Source: Tipula vernalis (lineage: Eukaryota; Arthropoda; Insecta; Diptera; Tipulidae). Taken from it: a stretch of DNA of 64,000 nt. Position numbers and translations under genes: made by a program. Below, piece after piece: positions 59,111 through 64,000 of the stretch (positions within the stretch are counted from its first letter, which is position 1; each line of letters starts with the position of its first letter). The stretch covers positions 133,651,241 to 133,715,240 of the forward strand of contig OY282559.1 of assembly GCA_958295665.1 (NCBI GenBank). The letters run 5' to 3'. The notes under the pieces are model-generated. The model was not told where the DNA came from, did no database searches, and worked only from the letters and a program-made list of their open reading frames with translations.

Positions 59111-61735
59111 AGAAAAATCAGTTATGTTCCATAAAAACAAAATATATAAAAAAACTTGGGAATTTAGTCAAATACTTGTTAGCAGCATCACTTAGAGAAT
59201 TGTTTCTGACATATACTACCTGATTTATGCTTAATTTTCGAGATTGACCTAGCAAGATATATCGAGATGAACCTTTATCATAGGCTGCCTTCATTTGATC
59301 TAGTACGAATTTCTGGATGCTTGATAAGAGCTCTGCTTTATGTGTACTCTGAATTTGATTGTCACCAAGTTCAATAAATTTGCGTACCAATTGGTACTCA
59401 TTTCCTTGTCCAATGAAATGTTTACCGAAAATTAAGTAATGTGGAGTGAAACCCGTAGTAGCATATACGACATTACATAGATCTGATGAAATATGATCTA
59501 AATGTAGGTCCCAGTTTCGTCGCGATTTATTGTTGGACTGAGGAGAATATTTTGGCGTAAATAAATGTTGAACACCAAATTTATTCAAAACATCCTTGAG
59601 GAGTTTTGGTTCGAATTGACGTCCGTTATCGGAAACTATAATTTCTGGTACACCAAAAGTCAAAATATTTGTTTTTCCAGGTAATCAACCAACACAGTAG
59701 CAGTTGCTTGTTTTATGACTTTCAATCTCAAAAATCTGCTATAGCAATCCAATACCACTATAGAATATGAGTATTCCCTGCCCTCGATCTTGGGTAATTC
59801 GTTCCCAAGGTTGCGTTACCGACACCTGTTGACCCATGGGAGCTCGAAGAACTCGATTTACCGCTTTGGCCTGTTTGCATATTTCACAGGCTCGAATGTA
59901 TGATTTGACATTGTGGTATAACGTACGCCAGTGAAATGGCCGTTTCAGTCGCTCGATCGTTTTATTGATCCTAATATGAGCTGATGTAGGGCTGTTATGA
60001 GCTAGTAAAATTAAATTACTGGTAATTGTTTCAGGAATTACTAATTTCCATGCAGTATTACTGTGATCTGAGTATTCCAGACCAACTGAGTGATTAATAT
60101 ATACATGGCCATTCAATACAGTTAAGTTACTCCTTTCAGGATTACCCTCAACAGATTTCCTTAACTTTTGATATTTTGGTTCTTTAAATTCTACGTTATA
60201 TAAATCCACATGAAGTGTTGGAAGTTGAGAGTCGATAAGTTCCGAACATACAAATAGTTTTAACTCGTCAGCGTACATTCTAGATAAGGCATCTGGCACA
60301 ATATTATTTGATCCCTTGCAGTGTTCTATTTGGAAATCAAACCCTTAGAGTTAAATCACGTTGTGACATTAACCACTTCAAGGATGCATGGTGGGTTATA
60401 ATTGTGAAAAGTACACCTTCAATGTATGCACCGAATTTCTTAATGCTTAGAACTGCCGCAAGACATTGTAAATCTATGGTGGAGTAATTACGCTGGGCTC
60501 CGTTTAATTTTTGCGAGGCAAATGCTGTGTGTGTGTGTGGTGTGTTTCAGTACCATCTTCAGATTTCTGAAATAAGACACTGCCTACTCCAGTCTTACTA
60601 GCATCATATTGTATATAAAATTTCTTCGTTAAGTCAGGATTGACTAACACGGGAGCAGAGTTGAGAGCAGCTTTCAGTGTTTGTGAAGATTTATCGGCAC
60701 TATCAGTCCAATTCAACTTTTCCCCTTTTTAAGAAGTTCTGTTAAAGGTGCAGCTATGGTGAAGTAGTTATTTATAAACTTGCTGTACCATCCGGTTACT
60801 CCTAAAAACCGTCTTACTTGTCGAACCGTTTTGACCTTTATTAACAGATAGACATCCATTTCTGACAGCATATCCTAAGTAATTCAGCTCCTTGAAACAA
60901 AATTTACTTTTATCGATGTTAATCGTTAATCCAGCCGTTTTTAAACGGGCTGCTACATCTGCGAGAAGCGTAAGATGTTCGTAGAAGGTTGATGAAGTAA
61001 TTAATAGGTCATCTAAGTATACAAAGACGCGATCCCGCAAGTGGTAAGGAATGACTTTTTGCATGAGCTTGCTCATTGTTTGCGGTGCGTTGCACAGCTC
61101 AAATGGCATAACAACGTCCAAGCTTGATATAAACTTAGTTTTATTTAGACGTCCAATTAAACTGTCGAATTGGGGAATCTAGACATAGTCTGATCATGCT
61201 ATTTGGCTTCCTAACAATAGCCATTGGGGAGCACCATGCCGAATTACTCTCCTCAATCACACCTAAATCAAGCATACGGTCTAATTCAGTACAAATTAGG
61301 TTCTCTATTACAGGTGCAACAGCATAATGTTTTTGTTTAATTGGAGGATGATCTCCGATGTCGATCTTATGTGTAATAAGATTCGTGCGACCCAATCTCA
61401 ATACAGAAAAATTTGGAAATTGCTCGATAACTTTGGATAGCTGTACAGATTGTTCACGTGTTAGCTGTATTCTTTCCGACTCAGGCTTGAGCATTACATT
61501 AGATTCAGTAAACTTGATTTCATTGACGCAATTTGGTAGGTTAAGTGTTATATTAAACATTTTAAAGAAATCAATTCCTAAATAGATAGGTTTGGTAAGC
61601 GTAGGAACAATATATAATGTAAAATTTTTAGTTATACCGAGATGGATTGCTGTATAGTATCACCTAAATCATTATCACAACATATTTCATTTATATGCCT
61701 CTTGAATCGAGGTTCGTTATCAGATGTAGCCAATT
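59111..61735 (-). mobile_element. Ty3/gypsy retrotransposon pol relic
   Basis: Minus-strand fragments appear in normal gag-pol order. Protease end: TLTKPIYLGIDFFKMF near 61605. RT: LGVIEESNSAWCSPMAIVRK at about 61250-61195, then VMPFELCNAPQTMSKLM and the catalytic VYLDDLL near 61010. RNase H: FYIQYDASKTGVGSVLFQK near 60620 and ASQKLNGAQRNYST near 60500. Integrase: the HHCC zinc-binding end with CEICKQAK near 59890, VVLDCYSRF near 59750 and SDNGRQF near 59635; the family's third acidic residue is not found in the region after PQSN. About 35 codons, including the RT's first catalytic aspartate, are missing near 61130. At least four frameshifts occur, and no LTRs were found. Confidence 0.85.
60525..60549. 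repeat. (GT)n microsatellite inside RNase H
   Basis: tgtgtgtgtgtgtggtgtgt lies within the retrotransposon RNase H frame and coincides with the frameshift there: upstream sequence reads ...DGTETHH in one frame and downstream AFASQKLNG in another. Confidence 0.85.
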
Positions 61736-64000
61736 TCTAGCGACGATGATTTAATTTGAATGAATTTCGGATAACTGTTTGAATTGAATAAAACTTACAC
61801 TGCTTTGAATTAAGCAGGATATCTCTTATACCTCAAAATGTGGAGGTGGTTCAACGTTTAAAGGTTGTGTCTTATGATCTTCGTTTTTTTAATACGATCA
61901 CTGAAGATACACTCGATACGATTCAGGAACACTCTTTTAAATTTACATGATTTAACTACAAAAAAGTGCGAAATAGAGAGCTTATAGAGCTATTCTATCT
62001 CAATCAATTAGAAGGTTAATTTCCGATTTAGTCGATTCTGATGCCTTAATTACAACTCCCATTTTTCAGCACAGAAAATACAACTTATAAATATTCAAAA
62101 AAAAAGCGAGCAAGAAACCTATTTAGGTTGCTTAACATAATCATTCATTTAGCTCAAATTTTTGAGAAATAATTACTAATTGCCTTGACCGAAATTATTG
62201 TGAATTATAGGTGGATTGCCAACAACTGTTTTTTTAAAAGCCCCCACATTTTTTGGGATGATATTTAAAATAGAAACTTTCACACGTATGGACCGAACAA
62301 TTTTTAAGATTTTAATTTTCAGAAAATGTTAACAGGCTCATATTACCCCTACTCTCTACAAAATTAATTAGAAAGTCACAACTAAAAGGTTGTCTTACTC
62401 CAATAATAGCATAGCCAATAGATTAGCTGGATGCCCAAACACTTGGCAACAAGTCATGTGATCTTGAAAAAAGAGTTTCCAAAGTCGATCGTCAAATTGA
62501 ATCCCAAATATTATAAAAGTAATAAATCTCGGTTAAATTATAGAAATTCTGATTTCGAATATTGATTTTAACAAATTTATTTCAAAACTACTTATGAATT
62601 TCAAATTTGTTTTATTAACCACTATTATTATACCAAACATTGTTCCACAAACCCCGGAACTACAAAACACTCTGTTTATATCAATGTCAAAACATTCAAA
62701 ACAAACACAAATTTGCATTATGCAAATCAATTTTTTTATTTTATTATTATTGATTTTATAATTTATAACCATCGATCGATCATTCAATCAACAAATACAT
62801 CATCCGCGCACGCAACCATGATGACCGTGATTTTTATTTCCAAAACCTCAAAAAAAAAACGATAAAAACGAATTGATTACCCCTACTGATTATATGACCA
62901 ACTCTGCGTGACCTTAATAATGAAATGTAAATTTTGTAAATTTTTTAAGAAAACGTGTTTTCTTATCACCAAAAATTTCAATAAAAAGAAACTTAAAAAA
63001 AAAATTTACATACAAAAAATCAGGTTCGTCGCTTTAACTCTTTCGTTTTGTTACTAAATAAAGTGCGACATAGCAAAAATATTTTCTTAATATAAGATTA
63101 TGGATTTTTATTATAATTTACATATTTAAGATTTTGATCTCTATATGTACAATTTTGTTTCGCTTAAATATGGGTCTCATATAGAATTACAATTAAGGTG
63201 ACAACCACGTATTTTAAACCTTCAAAACATCGCATTCATATTAGGCTCGTGATAGGTGAAGGTATATAAATGTGTACGGGAAATATGTAATATAAGCGTG
63301 CACGCACCATTCATTACACAACGAAATTCTTTTATTTGACCTAATTTTGTTATATTTGTTTTCATAAAAATATTTCACCTCGATTCTAATACTTTTGTAC
63401 AATTTAATATAAAATTCACTTTCTCACCAAACATCTAATTGATGAAAATTGATCTAAATTTTAGCTTTTTTGTTAAATTCAATAACTAAAATATTTGTTT
63501 GTCGATTGAGCAAATCACGAATCACGCGAGTTTTAATTACATTTATATTTATCTAAAATGTTACCTAATCCGCGCGCTATACATACCAATAGGGTACGGC
63601 ACTGGTGGAGGTAAATCACATACTTGATAATATAAATATTTAATTAAAAAATTTGTTAAGATCAATATTTATAAATTTATTTCAGTCATACGTACACTAT
63701 ACGTATGTTGAATCAAGCGAAATTTCCTAATGATTTGGTACAGTGTTGACCCGGAATTAATTGAGTGCGTGTAAAAATAATCTAAACTTTAATTATATAC
63801 GAATATAAACCAATTTTAATATTTTGCAGCCGTTCGGCTTTCATTTCCAATCATTTCCTCGTGCTTTGCATTTTTAATTAAGTTAAAATCAACAAATCAT
63901 TACAATACTTACATTGCTCTTTAAAATTACAACAACAACAACAAAAAAACAAAAGAAATAATAAAACTTAATAATAAGAAATAATTCTTCATGCAATCAA
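61736..64000. other. No gene supported
   Basis: AT-rich to the window end. No open frame has a recognisable motif (62533-62787, minus, is Ile/Asn-rich). A small palindrome, catacgtacactatacgtatg, lies near 63686. The window ends in an ACAACA-rich stretch near 63928. Confidence 0.4.

Noticed and set aside
61358..61585. Plus-strand open frame over the pol relic
   Set aside because: Antisense shadow of the retrotransposon frame.
57873..62600. Long terminal repeats for the gypsy relic
   Set aside because: I compared flanks by eye and found no matching pair; absence is not proven.

Overview
This is eukaryotic, very AT-rich nuclear DNA. A PTB-domain protein gene with a spliced structure, together with mariner/Tc1, jockey-like and LOA/R1-like LINEs and Ty3/gypsy relics, points to an arthropod, most likely an insect; the sequence alone does not fix the order (a dipteran is a guess). 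No bacterial operons, CRISPR arrays, rRNA or ordinary tRNA genes were seen.

One real host gene is supported, on the minus strand. Its first coding exon (49252-49990) encodes an N-terminal PTB/PID domain. Its last coding exon (10814-11913) encodes a long, low-complexity, proline/histidine-rich tail. The donor (a consensus GTAAGT) and acceptor (polypyrimidine tract plus AG) have matching phase, so the two exons can join directly into a 612-residue protein across a 37,338-bp intron. The protein is probably a cytoplasmic adaptor; I cannot name it.

Everything else is repeat-derived or featureless. Left of the gene (1-9.6 kb): a 193-bp palindromic MITE, an unidentified decayed coding-like segment (2.4-3.1 kb), a jockey-like LINE relic with a mutated catalytic motif, a Tc1-type transposase scrap and a LINE-like 3' tail. 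Inside the intron: a C-rich CAACTC tract (14.1-14.6 kb), two mariner relics (15.6 and 36.1 kb), degenerate TCTCGAATAA repeats, a G-run, a ~600-bp satellite array (30.3-34.0 kb) broken by a MITE carrying an octamer microsatellite, LINE ORF1 and RT fragments (28.4-29.9 kb), a probable SINE (39.5 kb), a large inverted-repeat block (40.1-43.0 kb), and several kb of degenerate TTTAAATTC sequence containing an insert with a possible tyrosine-recombinase scrap. Right of the gene: 5' flank, a LOA/R1-like LINE relic (52.4-55.0 kb), a 20-bp minisatellite, two copies of a hairpin miniature element (57.3 and 57.8 kb) and a Ty3/gypsy pol relic (59.1-61.7 kb, minus strand).

No autonomous intact mobile element was found; every relic has stops, frameshifts or internal deletions. 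No convincing new multi-gene system is present. The points most worth following up are the uncharacterised PTB protein with its giant intron, the inverted-repeat and hairpin structures, and the higher-order satellite arrangement.
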